64,000 bases of DNA from DATIRA01 sp963766505 (GCA_963766505.1 CAVYAL010000005.1:1534945-1598944); one strand, 5' to 3'; positions 24,501 to 36,129 are shown, counted from the stretch's first letter. Made by a program: numbers and translations. Notes: a model not told the origin generated them from the sequence alone.

Positions 24501-26718
24501 CTAGAACCGGGCGGTCATTCCGGCGAAGGCGGTCAGTGGCATCCCGGGTCGCGCTCCGGCCGGGCGCCGCGCGGCGATGTAGGTCTCATCGAGCAGGTTC
24601 TCGACCCGCGCGTACAGCGAGATGCTCCGACTGAGCTCGTAGTCGCCTGCAAGATCGAGCACCCAGTGCGCGTCGGTGAGTTCTGAGGCGGGCGCCGACC
24701 CCTGGCCCGCGACCGTGCGCATCTCATCCACCCACGAGGCACTCAGGTTCAGGCCCCAGCGCTCGCCGCTCACGCCGGCTGCGAGCTGGAGCTGGTGCTC
24801 CGGGATGTACGGCAGCTCGTCGCCACTTTCGACGTCGCCCCATTCCTCGAAGCCGCTCGAGAAACTGTTCCGGAAGGTCGCGTCGGTGTAGGTGTAGCTG
24901 AAGCGAAGCGGCAGGATCAGGCCGCCGGCCGTCGCCTCGTAGCCAAGCGCCAGCTCGAGGCCCTGCATGTCAGCCTCGCCGCCGTCGAACTGCGCGCCGA
25001 TGTCGCAGCTCCCGCCCGTCGAAGCCGTGCAGGTGCCGACGAGGTTCGAGTAGTCGTTGAAAAAGGCGATGGCCTCGCCCGAGAACGAGGCGGCCTCGTA
25101 GCGCAGGCCCAGCTCGTAGTTGACGCTCTGCTCGGGGTCGCTCGAGGAACCGGGCGCCGGCGGATTGAAGCCCTTGTGCACGCCGCCGATGATCCGTAGC
25201 CGATCGTCGAGCAGGTAGACCGCGCTGAGCCCCGGAATCAGCTCATCGATCGAGTTGCGTCGCACCCGGGTCGGCCCCTCCGAGCGATCGGGATCGCTGC
25301 GGGAGTAGTCGCGGCGCACGAGGTCGATGGACTCGAAGCGCAGGCCGGGCGTGACGATCCAGGAGCCGAAGCTGAGCTCATCCTGCACGTAGGCGGCGAA
25401 GGCCCGCGCGTCGCTGACGCGGTTGTCCTGGCTGCCCGGCGCGCCGTCGGTGGTCAGCACCAGGCGCCCGTCCTGCATGCGGAAGCCGTCGTCGTCCTGG
25501 AAGCGGTCCTCCTCGTCCTCGTGCCAGCGCAGCCCGAGCTGCACGTCGTGGGAGAGGCGGCCGTCGGTCGAGGGCGACCAGGACAGCACCGTCTGTATGC
25601 CCTGGCCGTAGTAGTCGCGATTGTTGTTGCGCAGGCGGATGGCGTCGTCCGGGCTGGTCGCGCCGGTCATCCACGAGTACTCGTCCGCATAGGTCTCGGG
25701 GTCCTCGAGGATTGCGGCCATGTCCAGGCCGCCCACGCGGTCCACCTTGTACCAGTTACGCGAGAACTCGTTGCGATAGACCGTGCTCGCCAGCGACAGC
25801 GACGAACCGAGCTCGATGAAGTGGCGCAGCTCGTACTGGTCGTGGTCGGACTCGAAGTTGTCGCGCTGGCTGGCCGAGTAACGCCTGTAGGGCGTGCGGT
25901 CGAAATCCTCGTCCGTGAGGCCCATGTAGGTCTCGTCGCTGTCCTGGCTGGTCGTACCGAGCTTCAGTTCCAGTTCCTGGTAAAAGCGGGCGTCGCCGCC
26001 AGTCTGTGTAACGCAGCTTCGCAACGTAGTCGTCCAGCGTGTAGCCGGTGTCGCCGCCGCCGTCGAGGTCCTTGAAGCCGTCGGTTTGCTGGCGCAGCGC
26101 CTCGACGAGGAAGCCCCAGTGCTCGCCGCTGCCGCCGGCGGTCAAGTGCCCGAGCAGCGTCGAGTTCTGGCCGTAGGCGAGGTCGGCCTGACCCGTCAGC
26201 GGGCCGGAGGGGATCGGAGTCGAGACGAGGTTCACGGCGCCGCCTGTCGAGCGGGGGCCGAAGCGCACGGAGGACGAGCCCTTCAGGATCTCCACCGCCT
26301 GCATGCGCTGCATGGTCGGGAAGTAATAGGCCGCAGGCGCCGCGTAGGGTGCGGGCGCGATCAGGACTCCGTCTTCCATCAGCGTTATCCGCGCGCTGCG
26401 GTCCGTGCCCGAGCCCCGGATGCCGATGTTCGGCCGCAGGCCGTAGCCCTCCTCCTCGACCAGGTACAGGCCTGGCACCTGTTTCAGAACCCGCAGCACG
26501 TCCGTATGGCGGAACTGCTCGAGGTCCGCGGCCGAGAGGAAGGCGGCCGAGCCGCCGACCAGCGCGGCGTTCTCCCGGCTGCCGATGACCATGACCTGCT
26601 CCATTCCGGCCGGAAGCGATTGATCGACCGGGCGGACAGGCTCCGCAGCATCGGCCTGTGCCGTCCCGGCAAAACCACTGGCGACGACACCCGCCAGCAC
26701 GAATCTCAAGGAACTCAT
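24501..26718 (-). CDS. TonB-dependent receptor, FecA-like, with one frameshift
   Basis: Outer-membrane siderophore or ferric-citrate-type receptor of about 740 residues. The 5' part (26718 to about 26005) has a signal peptide, a TonB-box-like EQVMVIGS, and the plug domain (LKQVPGLYLVEEEGYGLRPN, GIRGSGTDRSARITLMEDG, EILKGSSSVRFGP). The 3' part encodes the beta barrel and ends in the canonical TARF phenylalanine. The two halves are in different frames: near 26000-26010 KLRYTDW should continue as TGGDARFYQELELKLG, which needs one base removed. Either a sequence error or a fresh pseudogene. A Fur-box-like sequence lies about 55 bases upstream, so iron repression is likely. Confidence 0.85.
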
Positions 26719-26771
26719 CGATTGACCCCGCTCGTCGGCTGCAATGGGCCGTTTCTTGGGGGTCGAAATCT

Positions 26772-26793
26772 AAATGAGAACTATTGTTATTCG
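26772..26793 (-). promoter_or_regulatory. Probable Fur box upstream of the FecA-like receptor
   Basis: AT-rich AAATGAGAACTATTGTTATT stands out in G+C-rich DNA and matches the Fur consensus at about 11 of 16 core positions, with the dyad form of Fur sites. It lies 55-75 bases upstream of the receptor start, where a promoter would be. Confidence 0.55.
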
Positions 26794-26888
26794 CAAGTAG
26801 GTAGGAACCGAGACGGGCGCCGTCAATTTGACATAAGGCATGGCCCGTGTCCTGCCGGGCCTGCGCACGGACGGACCAGGGGTCCCGA

Positions 26889-27371
26889 TCAGTCCCGGAA
26901 ATTCGTGTACTGCAGCGGCAGGTCGAATCCACCCTTGCGGACCAGCGCGATCGCCGACTGTAGGTCGTCCCGGCTCTTGCCGGTCACCCGCACCTGCTTG
27001 TCCTGGATCTGCGCCTGCACCTTGAGCTTGGCGTCCTTGATGAGCCGCTGGATCTTCTTGCCCAGTTCCGTGTCGATGCCCTCGCGAAGCGTCACCGCCT
27101 GCCTGGCCGTCTGCCCGGTCACGACCGGCTCGTCCACCTTCAGGCATTCGACGTCGACGCCACGCTTGGCGAGCTTCAGCCGCAGGATGTCGAGCATCTG
27201 CTTTAGTTGAAAATCGGCCGGTGCCGAGAGGGTAACCACGCTCTCTTTCAACTCGAACTTGGCATTCGTGCCCTTGAAGTCGAAGCGCTGCCCGACCTCT
27301 CGGTTAGCCTGGTCTACGGCATTGGCGACCTCGTGCAGGTCCACCTCAGAAACGATGTCGAACGAAGGCAT
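26889..27371 (-). CDS. yajQ: YajQ-family nucleotide-binding protein
   Basis: Cytosolic protein of 160 residues made of two RRM-like halves. The start MPSFDIVSEVDLHEVANAVD and the segment FDFKGTNAKFELKE are hallmarks; the second half has VRVTGKSRDDLQSAIA and ends in LPLQYTNFRD, the conserved YajQ terminus. Relatives in Xanthomonas bind cyclic di-GMP and influence transcription of virulence genes; in E. coli it binds nucleotides or RNA. The gene stands alone, downstream of a DUF2780 gene on the same strand by 78 bases. The cellular role here is not evident from context. Confidence 0.92.
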   Translation of the reverse strand: MPSFDIVSEVDLHEVANAVDQANREVGQRFDFKGTNAKFELKESVVTLSAPADFQLKQMLDILRLKLAKRGVDVECLKVDEPVVTGQTARQAVTLREGIDTELGKKIQRLIKDAKLKVQAQIQDKQVRVTGKSRDDLQSAIALVRKGGFDLPLQYTNFRD

Positions 27372-27449
27372 ACGGCCTCCTGCCTGACGGGCTATGGGTT
27401 GGAACAGGGTCCCGCAGCAATTGCGGGACTGCCGGGGCGGGCCTCGAGC

Positions 27450-27836
27450 CTAGAGCTTCAGCGCGACCTTCATCTTGTCGACGATGTCTTCCCCGCCATG
27501 GTGTTTCACGTAGTCGATCACGATCGGGCCGAACTTCTTGGCCGTGGCGAGATCCACGCCCAGCTCGCTGAACGACGCCGCCAGCCCCGCCCAGCGGCCC
27601 GGTCCGCGGTTGCCGCCGATCAGCGAACCGAGCCCGCCAGCGAGCGAGCTCAACGCGCTCGGCGGCGGCGCCTCGGCCAGCAGCTTATCGGCGCCCGGCA
27701 CGTCCCGCACGAATTCCTCGAAATCGCGGCGCGCCATATTCTGCTGACCCGCGCGCAGCAGCGCGATCAGGCCGCCCTTCGCCTGTGCCTTGTTGACGCC
27801 GAGTTCCTTGGTCAGACGCTTGATCAGCTCGTTCAT
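27450..27836 (-). CDS. DUF2780-like small helical protein
   Basis: Small protein of 128 residues with the DUF2780 (VcgC/VcgE) pattern: KELGVNKAQAKGGLIALLRAG near the N-terminus, DFEEFVRDVPGADKLL in the middle, and a C-terminal FSELGVDLATAKKF followed by VIDYVKHHGGEDI. There is no signal peptide, although many family members have one. A glycine-rich linker (SLAGGLGSLIGGNRGPG) joins the two halves. It lies 48 bases after the HerA-like ATPase gene on the same strand and may share its transcript. Function unknown. Confidence 0.75.
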   Translation of the reverse strand: MNELIKRLTKELGVNKAQAKGGLIALLRAGQQNMARRDFEEFVRDVPGADKLLAEAPPPSALSSLAGGLGSLIGGNRGPGRWAGLAASFSELGVDLATAKKFGPIVIDYVKHHGGEDIVDKMKVALKL

Positions 27837-27884
27837 CGCTGGTCCTCCGAGGCGGCGATACTACCTCAAGCGCGCTTGCAGCGA

Positions 27885-30257
27885 TCAAGGCTGCCAGACG
27901 AGTGACAGGTCCTCCACGGACAGGTCGGCCTTCCTCGGGCGGACGTCGCGCCGTTCGATCGGCACGGCCGCCGGTTCCAGTTCGGCCGAGAGGCTGCTGA
28001 TTTCCGTGTCGAGCTCGGCCTCGAGCGCCGCAAGCTGTTCGTTCAGTGCCTCGAGGTCCGCCTCCGCGTGCCGGACGTCGTCCCGCTCCTTGCTGGCACG
28101 GCCTACGCTCCTGGCCGCGGCGGAGGCCTTCCTCGCGGCGCTGCTGCGCCGGCTGCCGAACAGCACGCCAAGCAGGCTCCCGCCGACATCGAGTACCGAC
28201 GACGTCGTCTGCTGGGTTGCCTGGGTTTTCTCGCGCTCGAGCTTCTGCTCGGCACGGCGCCGGCGGTCACCGAGTGCGCGCAGCTTCTTCTGGTAGCGCT
28301 CCCGCAGGCCTTCGACGGCCGCGTCGCGCTTCTCGCGCAGGGCCAGAGAGATGTGCGCGCGGAACTCGCCCTCCGTACCGCCCGGGGCGGCGAAGACCCC
28401 GAGCAGCGGGCAGTGGAACACGGCGATCGTTTCGCTGCGATAGACGTGCTCCTCGAGTTCCCGTGCCCATTCCTTGTAGCTGCGCGCGGCCAGCGCGACC
28501 GCGGGGGGCTCGACGAACCGTGCTTCTTCCGCCGGCACATCAGCGAACGTCGGCTCCCCGGCCCTCAGCATCTCGGTGCTCGGCCAGTCGGGGCCTGCCT
28601 CGGTCAGCGGGGCAAGGTAGTACCAGGATTCCCAGGCATCGAGTCCGGCCTTGGCATCCACGAAGTGGGCGCGAACCCGCGCACCGATGCGGGCGTCGTA
28701 GGTCACCGGTGCCTCGGCGGCGCCTGCATCGACGAAGCGCTCAACGACGCCGGCCGCTACGATCGGCCGCTGACCCGAGCCGGTCGGTCGCGGCGCGGCG
28801 GCTGGTGAGGCCAGCGGTGCTGCGGCCACTGGGGATTCGGCGCCGGGTCCGGCGGCACCTGTCAGCCGCTCGATTTCCTTCAAGGTCAACGGACCCCGCA
28901 GGTAGCAGAGCGCCCAGCGCGTCCGGAACAGCGCAGTTTCGTCGTCGTGCACGTTCCGCATCAGGAAGGTCCGCTGCCCGAGGTTCGCCATCAGCCGCTC
29001 GAGCGTGCCGCGGTCCATTCCCGCAGCTGCCTCGGTTGCCAGCAAGCCCTCGATCACCCTTGCCTGGTCGCGTTCGGTCTGCAGCCGACCAATGAACCAG
29101 GTGCCGGCATTCGAGAGTCCCTTGTAATCGAGATCCACCGGGTTCTGGGTCGCGAGCACCACGCCGACGCCGAAGGCCCGCGCCTGCTTCATCAGCGTCA
29201 GCAGCGGCGGCTTCGACGGCGGCACCGCGACCGGAGGCAGGTAACCGGTGACCTCGTCCATGTAGAAGACCGCGCGCAGGCTGCTGGTGCCGCCCTGGCG
29301 TCGCATCCAGGCCACGAGTTCGTTCGCGACCAGCGCGACGACGAACATGCGCTCCGCGTCGTTCAGGTGCGCAATCGATACGATCGCGATGCGGGGCTTG
29401 CCGTCTGCGGTGAACAGCAGGCGCTGGATGTCGAGCGGCTCGCCTTCGAGCCAGGCCGAGAATCCGGGCGCCGCCAGCAGTGCATTGATGCGGAGCGCGA
29501 GCTGGCCGCGGTCCTTCGCGGGCATGAAGGTCTCGATGTCGAACACGCCCACCTTTTCGAAAGGCGGTTTCAGCACTGCCTGGATCAGCGCCGCGAGATC
29601 GGGGCTGCGAGCGTTCCGCCACGCCTCGTCCAGGATCGCTGACAGCAGGATGTGCTCGCGGCTCTGCACCGGGTCCGCATCGATGCCGAGCAGGCCCAGC
29701 AGTCCCGCGACGGTGCCGCCGACACGCTCCCGCATCGCGGTGGCGTCAGTCGCGAGCGCCGCATCCGGGGCCGCGAACGAGCGCAGCACGGACAGCGGAC
29801 GGCCGGAGCTCGAGCCCGGCGTGTAGATCGCAACCTCGGCGGCGGAGCGCAGGCGTCCGATCCGAGCGCCGTCCTGGTTCCACTCCGCGAGGCCCTTGCG
29901 CCAGCTCTCGGCCGTTGCGGCCGCGTGCGCGGCGACGGTGAGACCCTTGCGCTCGGCCTCGCCCGGATCCACCCACGGCTCGAAATCCTCACCGCGCAGT
30001 TCCGGGAACGTGAGCGCAAGGTTGCCGATGTCGCCCTTCGGATCGATCACCAGCGCCGGGATGCCGTCGATCGCGGCTTCCTCGAGCAACGAAATGCACA
30101 GGCCGGTCTTGCCGCTGCCGGTCATGCCGATGCAGACGGCGTGCGTCGTCAGGTCGCGCGAGTCGTAGAGCAGCGATTCGTGCAGTTGCTGCGAATCGGG
30201 ATCGAGCTCGCGGCCGAGGTAGAAGACGCCGAGTTTCTCGTAGCTGGGGAGGTTCAT
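27885..30257 (-). CDS. HerA/FtsK-like P-loop ATPase with C-terminal coiled coil
   Basis: Cytosolic ATPase of 790 residues. Walker A is CIGMTGSGKTGL near residue 45 and Walker B is VFYMDEVTG near 330, with the HerA/DUF87-like ALVIDPKGDIGNL strand and an ATQNPVDLDYKGLSN sensor segment. A proline/alanine linker (about 480-510) leads to a C-terminal half with a long coiled coil (residues 635-770) interrupted by glycine-rich LDVGGSLLGVLFG. Homologues are widespread and uncharacterised; HerA-type motors pump DNA or act with nucleases in repair and defence. No nuclease partner is adjacent, so the role is open. Confidence 0.8.
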   Translation of the reverse strand: MNLPSYEKLGVFYLGRELDPDSQQLHESLLYDSRDLTTHAVCIGMTGSGKTGLCISLLEEAAIDGIPALVIDPKGDIGNLALTFPELRGEDFEPWVDPGEAERKGLTVAAHAAATAESWRKGLAEWNQDGARIGRLRSAAEVAIYTPGSSSGRPLSVLRSFAAPDAALATDATAMRERVGGTVAGLLGLLGIDADPVQSREHILLSAILDEAWRNARSPDLAALIQAVLKPPFEKVGVFDIETFMPAKDRGQLALRINALLAAPGFSAWLEGEPLDIQRLLFTADGKPRIAIVSIAHLNDAERMFVVALVANELVAWMRRQGGTSSLRAVFYMDEVTGYLPPVAVPPSKPPLLTLMKQARAFGVGVVLATQNPVDLDYKGLSNAGTWFIGRLQTERDQARVIEGLLATEAAAGMDRGTLERLMANLGQRTFLMRNVHDDETALFRTRWALCYLRGPLTLKEIERLTGAAGPGAESPVAAAPLASPAAAPRPTGSGQRPIVAAGVVERFVDAGAAEAPVTYDARIGARVRAHFVDAKAGLDAWESWYYLAPLTEAGPDWPSTEMLRAGEPTFADVPAEEARFVEPPAVALAARSYKEWARELEEHVYRSETIAVFHCPLLGVFAAPGGTEGEFRAHISLALREKRDAAVEGLRERYQKKLRALGDRRRRAEQKLEREKTQATQQTTSSVLDVGGSLLGVLFGSRRSSAARKASAAARSVGRASKERDDVRHAEADLEALNEQLAALEAELDTEISSLSAELEPAAVPIERRDVRPRKADLSVEDLSLVWQP

Positions 30258-30467
30258 CGTTCAGGCCTGAGTTATGGATCGGGGCTCGTCACGTGACCGA
30301 GAAGTACAAGAACATAGTCTAATCGCCTGTCGCCGGCCGAACCTGCTTCGAGAGGTTCGTCCATGCCATGGAAACCGGACGAATGATGGACGGTCTAAAG
30401 TCGTGGTGCCGCAGTCATCGCATCGGCTTGCCGCCCAATTGTTGTCAGATATAGAAGGATGGACCCA
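30258..30467. other. Intergenic region between the ATPase and the DUF305 gene
   Basis: About 210 bases, lower in G+C than the flanks. It should hold divergent promoters; GATATAGAAGG near its end supplies the ribosome-binding site for the DUF305 gene. No gene is seen. Confidence 0.5.
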
Positions 30468-30920
30468 ATGCACCCATACAGACGCTTCGTCCTGATGATC
30501 GTGACCGCATCGGTGTTGATGTTCTGTCTCATGTACCTCAACACATACGAGCTGAGCCACGTCTGGTTCAGCCAAACCCGCCTGTTCATGACCTTCATCA
30601 TGGCTGGCTCAATGGGGCTGGTAATGCTCTTCTTCATGCGTGACATGTACAAGAACAAGCGCACCAACCTGGCAATAATCGTTGGCAGTATCGCGCTGAT
30701 TGGGCTGGGGCTCGGGTTGGTCCGCAGCCAGGCAACGGTCGGGGACGTCGCATGGATGAAGGCGATGATTCCGCATCATTCGATTGCCATCCTGACCAGC
30801 GAGCGCGCAAGAATCTCGGATTCCCGCGTCAGAAAACTGGCGGATGAAATCATCGAGGCGCAACGGCGCGAAATCTCCGAAATGGAATCTCTCATCGAGG
30901 ACATTCAACGCAAGCCTTGA
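30468..30920 (+). CDS. DUF305-family integral membrane protein
   Basis: Membrane protein of 150 residues with three hydrophobic helices in the first half (VLMIVTASVLMFCLMYLN, LFMTFIMAGSMGLVMLFFM and LAIIVGSIALIGLGLGLV) and a cytosolic or periplasmic C-terminal domain containing the DUF305 motif AWMKAMIPHHSIAIL. The MxxHH-type motif resembles metal-binding DUF305 proteins often found near copper genes; here no copper gene is adjacent. ATG 30468 is preferred because AGAAGG is nine bases upstream; ATG 30459 lies directly against it. Codon use and G+C are lower than in the neighbours, compatible with later acquisition. Confidence 0.78.
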   Translation: MHPYRRFVLMIVTASVLMFCLMYLNTYELSHVWFSQTRLFMTFIMAGSMGLVMLFFMRDMYKNKRTNLAIIVGSIALIGLGLGLVRSQATVGDVAWMKAMIPHHSIAILTSERARISDSRVRKLADEIIEAQRREISEMESLIEDIQRKP

Positions 30921-31145
30921 GAGGTTGCACCAGGGTGACGTCTTCGGAAGTCCGGAACACGACTTCCTGCAACGCGCCATTTACCGGAGACCGATCGGCG
31001 GCCTGTCAGCGTGCGTCGACGGTACCCTGGTTCGGCCAGCTGTCGATGGTCGCCAATCGAGGCCGGCCGTCGAATGGTGTAGATTGAGCGGGAAGACGGC
31101 GCAGAAACCGGATTCCGAATTAATCAAGAAGAGGGGGAATTGGCC
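30921..31145. other. Non-coding stretch before the GFA gene
   Basis: 225 bases without a supported gene. The last part (GAGGGGGAATTGGCC) carries the ribosome-binding site for the next gene. I see no terminator or repeat. Confidence 0.45.
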
Positions 31146-31580
31146 ATGGTCGACGAGAAGACCCATGACGGAAGTTGCTTCTGTGGCGCGGTGCAATTGA
31201 CGGTAAGCGGCGAGCCGGCCGCGATGGGCTACTGTCACTGCGAATCCTGCCGGCACTGGTCGGCCGGACCGGTCAATGCGTTCACGCTGTGGAAGCCCGA
31301 GGCCGTGCAGATTACCCGTGGCGCCGACAACATCGGCAGCTACAACCAGTCGCCGAACAGCTACCGAAAATGGTGCAAGACCTGCGGCGGCCACGTATTC
31401 ACGGACCACCCCGGGATGGGCCTGATCGACGTGTATGCGGCGGTGATCCCGCAGTTCCCGTTCCGGCCGGCGGTCCACGTGAACTACCAGGAGGCGACGC
31501 TGAGGATCCGGGACGGCCTGCCGAAGCTGAAGGACTTTCCTGCGGAGATGGGCGGCTCGGGCGAGACGCTGCCCGAGTAA
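31146..31580 (+). CDS. GFA-family (glutathione-dependent formaldehyde-activating-like) zinc protein
   Basis: Cytosolic protein of 144 residues with the zinc-binding GFA/CENP-V fold. All three cysteine motifs are present: GSCFCGAVQL, GYCHCESCRHW and WCKTCGGHV, with the TDHPGMGLIDVYAAV strand after them. Family members bind structural and catalytic zinc; most are not demonstrated to act on formaldehyde, so the enzyme name is not safe. Start is ATG 31146 with GAGGGGG nine bases upstream; an in-frame TTG two codons earlier is possible. No operon partner. Confidence 0.85.
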   Translation: MVDEKTHDGSCFCGAVQLTVSGEPAAMGYCHCESCRHWSAGPVNAFTLWKPEAVQITRGADNIGSYNQSPNSYRKWCKTCGGHVFTDHPGMGLIDVYAAVIPQFPFRPAVHVNYQEATLRIRDGLPKLKDFPAEMGGSGETLPE

Positions 31581-31662
31581 GCGTACCGCTCCCTCGGATC
31601 GCCTGGCCCGGGCACGATCCGCACCTTACCGACAGGGCGCCGCGCCACTCCGGAGCGGCCGC

Positions 31663-33525
<1,863 letters not shown>

Positions 33526-33528
33526 GCC

Positions 33529-34503
33529 TCAGCGCAACGGCAGCTCGAGGTCGGCGACCAGCGCCTGCACGGCCTGCTGCGACTCGGCCTGGACCGCGCG
33601 CTCGATCAAGCGGCGCTTGAAGTGAGGCGCGAACAGCTGCATGAAGTCCAGCTGGTACTTGCGGAGCAGTCCGCCGCGCCGGAAACCGATCCAGGTCTCG
33701 TGCGCCGGAAACAGGTGCGAGGTGTCGATCCGCACCAGGTCCGCATCTTCCGATGGGTCGATCGCGAGGCTCGCGACGATGCCGATGCCCAGCCCGAGCC
33801 GGACGTAGCGCTTGATGACATCGGCATCGCGCGCGGTCAGCACGACATCGGGCACGAGGCCTTCCGCGGCGAAGATCTCGTGCAGCGAGGAGGGGCCCGA
33901 AAAGCTGAACACGTAGGTGATGATCGGATGGGCCGCGAGCTGCCTGAGCGTCGGGGTCTTGTGCTTCGCGAGCGGATGGCCCCTGGGGACCACGACGTGA
34001 CGGTGCCAGCGGTAGCAGGGCAGCAGCGTGTAGCCGTCGAGCAGCGACTGGGAGCCCGTGGCGATGGCGAAGTCGATCCGGTCGAGCGCCGCCATCTCGC
34101 CGATCTGCTCCGAGGTGCCCTGGTGCAGGTGCAGCCGCACTTCCGGGTACTGCTCGCGGAACTGCCGGATCACCTCCGGCAGCACGTAGCGCGCCTGGGT
34201 GTGCGTCGTCGCGATCGAGAGCGAGCCCCGCGACTCGTCCTTGTAGTCGTCCGAGAGGCGCTTGATGTTCTGCACCTCGCGCAGGATCCGGATCGCCCGG
34301 TCGATGACCTGCTGGCCGGCCGGGGTGACCCGGCTCAGGTTGCGACCGTCGCGCACGAATATCTGGAAGCCGAGTTCGTCCTCGAGCAGCTTGATCTGCT
34401 TGGAGACGCCGGGCTGCGAGGTGTGCAGCTTCTCGGCGGCCGCCGTGATGTTCAGGCCGTTCTGGGCGACGGCCGCCAGGTAGCGGAGCTGGTGCAGCTT
34501 CAT
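33529..34503 (-). CDS. cysB: LysR-type regulator CysB
   Basis: Regulator of cysteine biosynthesis and sulfate uptake, 324 residues. The N-terminal helix-turn-helix MKLHQLRYLAAVAQNGLNIT with KLHTSQPGVSKQIKLLE is characteristic of CysB/Cbl. The effector domain has ATTHTQARYVLPEVI (binding of N-acetylserine or sulfate) and YRWHRHVVVPRGHPLAKHK. The GLGIGIVASLAIDPSED segment and LFPAHETWIGFRRG are also family-specific. It precedes the ABC transporter by three bases and diverges from comM. Cysteine synthase lies 8 kb away. Confidence 0.92.
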   Translation of the reverse strand: MKLHQLRYLAAVAQNGLNITAAAEKLHTSQPGVSKQIKLLEDELGFQIFVRDGRNLSRVTPAGQQVIDRAIRILREVQNIKRLSDDYKDESRGSLSIATTHTQARYVLPEVIRQFREQYPEVRLHLHQGTSEQIGEMAALDRIDFAIATGSQSLLDGYTLLPCYRWHRHVVVPRGHPLAKHKTPTLRQLAAHPIITYVFSFSGPSSLHEIFAAEGLVPDVVLTARDADVIKRYVRLGLGIGIVASLAIDPSEDADLVRIDTSHLFPAHETWIGFRRGGLLRKYQLDFMQLFAPHFKRRLIERAVQAESQQAVQALVADLELPLR

Positions 34504-34596
34504 CGCGGCATTCTATGCGAATCGGCCAGAAATCCCGCTTGGCCTCGGCCGGTGGTCGCTGTGCATGCTCCGGGGACACCGGGAGCGGGGCGCAGC

Positions 34597-36129
34597 ATGA
34601 CGCTTGCGACGATTTTGAGCCGTACGCAGCAGGGCATGGACGCGCCACTGGTGCGGGTCGAGGTGGACGAGGGCAGCGGCCTGCCGTCGTTCTCGATCGT
34701 CGGCCTGCCGGAGACTGCCGTGAAGGAGAGCCGCGACCGCGTGCGCGCCGCGCTCGCGAACTGCGGTTTCGAGATGCCGCCCGGGCGGATCACCGTGAAC
34801 CTGGCGCCTGCGGACCTGCCGAAGGAAGGCGGGCGATTCGACCTGCCGATCGCGGTCGGAATACTGGTGGCCTCGGGCCAGCTGCCGGCGGAGTCCTTCG
34901 ACCGGACGGAACTGTACGGCGAGCTCTCGTTGAGCGGAGCGCTGCATCCGATCCGCGGCGTGCTGCCGACGGCACTTCAGGCGCGGCGTTGCGGCCATAC
35001 GCTGGTGCTGCCGCTCGCGAACGCACCCGAAGCCGCACTGGCCGGAGGCGAGCGCGTTCTAGGGGCCGGTCACCTGACCGAGGTCTGCCGTCATGCGCTG
35101 GGCGTGAGTCCGCTGCCGCGCGTACGGCCGCCTGAGCTTGCCGGCGGCGCGCCGCCGGCGGCCGATCTCGCGGACGTGGCGTCGCAGCCGCATGCGAAAC
35201 GTGCGCTGGAAATCGCCGCCGCCGGGCAGCACAGCCTGCTGCTGATCGGGCCGCCGGGCTGTGGCAAGAGCATGCTGGCGCGGAGGCTGCCCGGCATCCT
35301 GCCGCCGCTGACGGACGAGGAAGCGCTCGAGACCGCGGCGATACGCTCGCTGACGACACGCGGTTTCCGCGCCGAGGAGTGGAGCACTCGGCCGTTTCGA
35401 AGTCCGCATCACACGGCCTCGGCAGTCGCGCTGGTCGGTGGCGGCTCGCTGCCGCGCCCCGGCGAGATCTCGCTCGCCCACAACGGCGTGCTGTTCCTCG
35501 ATGAACTGCCCGAGTTCGATCGCCGCGTGCTCGAGGTGCTGCGCGAGCCGCTCGAATCAGGGCACATCGTCGTCTCCCGAGCGGCACGCCAGTCCGAGTT
35601 TCCTGCCCGGTTCCAGCTGGTCGCCGCGATGAACCCCTGCCCTTGCGGGCACCTCGGCGATCCGTCCGCGACCTGTCGCTGCCCACCAGAGCGGGTGGAC
35701 GGTTATCGCAGCCGGATCTCGGGGCCACTGCTCGACCGGATCGACCTGCACGTGGACGTGCCGAGGGTGATCACCGGCGAGATCGTTCGAGCGACGCCGG
35801 CGGAGTCTTCAGCCGCGGTTGCGGCCAGGGTGACCGCGGCGCGATCACGGCAGCTGCACAGACAAGGGAAAGCCAACGCGCAGCTCGAGCCCAGCGAACT
35901 CGACCCGGGCCGCCTCGTGGATCCGCCCGCGATCGAGCTGCTGGAGCGGGCGATGCACAAGTTGCGTCTGTCGGCGCGTGCCTATCACCGCGTGCTGCGC
36001 GTGGCACTGACCATCGCGGACCTGGCTGCCTGCGCACGCGTCGGCAGCGAACACGTCGCCGAGGCGGTGACGCTGCGCCAGCTGGACCGACGCAGCGGCC
36101 CGGCTGCCGGCGAGACGATTTCGCGCTGA
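34597..36129 (+). CDS. comM: YifB/ComM-family Mg-chelatase-like AAA+ ATPase
   Basis: AAA+ helicase-like ATPase of 510 residues; ComM promotes branch migration during natural transformation. The N-terminal Lon-like S16 fold includes LPSFSIVGLPETAVKESRDR. Walker A is IGPPGCGKSMLARRLP, Walker B VLFLDELPEF, with RSPHHTASAVALVGGG and AMNPCPCGHLGDP between and after. The C-terminal helical domain ends with ARVGSEHVAEAVTLRQLDR. Start ATG 34597 has GGGAGCGGGG upstream. Divergent from cysB. Other competence genes are not in the window. Confidence 0.9.
   Translation: MTLATILSRTQQGMDAPLVRVEVDEGSGLPSFSIVGLPETAVKESRDRVRAALANCGFEMPPGRITVNLAPADLPKEGGRFDLPIAVGILVASGQLPAESFDRTELYGELSLSGALHPIRGVLPTALQARRCGHTLVLPLANAPEAALAGGERVLGAGHLTEVCRHALGVSPLPRVRPPELAGGAPPAADLADVASQPHAKRALEIAAAGQHSLLLIGPPGCGKSMLARRLPGILPPLTDEEALETAAIRSLTTRGFRAEEWSTRPFRSPHHTASAVALVGGGSLPRPGEISLAHNGVLFLDELPEFDRRVLEVLREPLESGHIVVSRAARQSEFPARFQLVAAMNPCPCGHLGDPSATCRCPPERVDGYRSRISGPLLDRIDLHVDVPRVITGEIVRATPAESSAAVAARVTAARSRQLHRQGKANAQLEPSELDPGRLVDPPAIELLERAMHKLRLSARAYHRVLRVALTIADLAACARVGSEHVAEAVTLRQLDRRSGPAAGETISR

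Noticed and set aside
31581..31662. Possible terminator between the GFA gene and the ABC transporter
   Set aside because: G+C-rich dyads are present but imperfect and lack a T tract.
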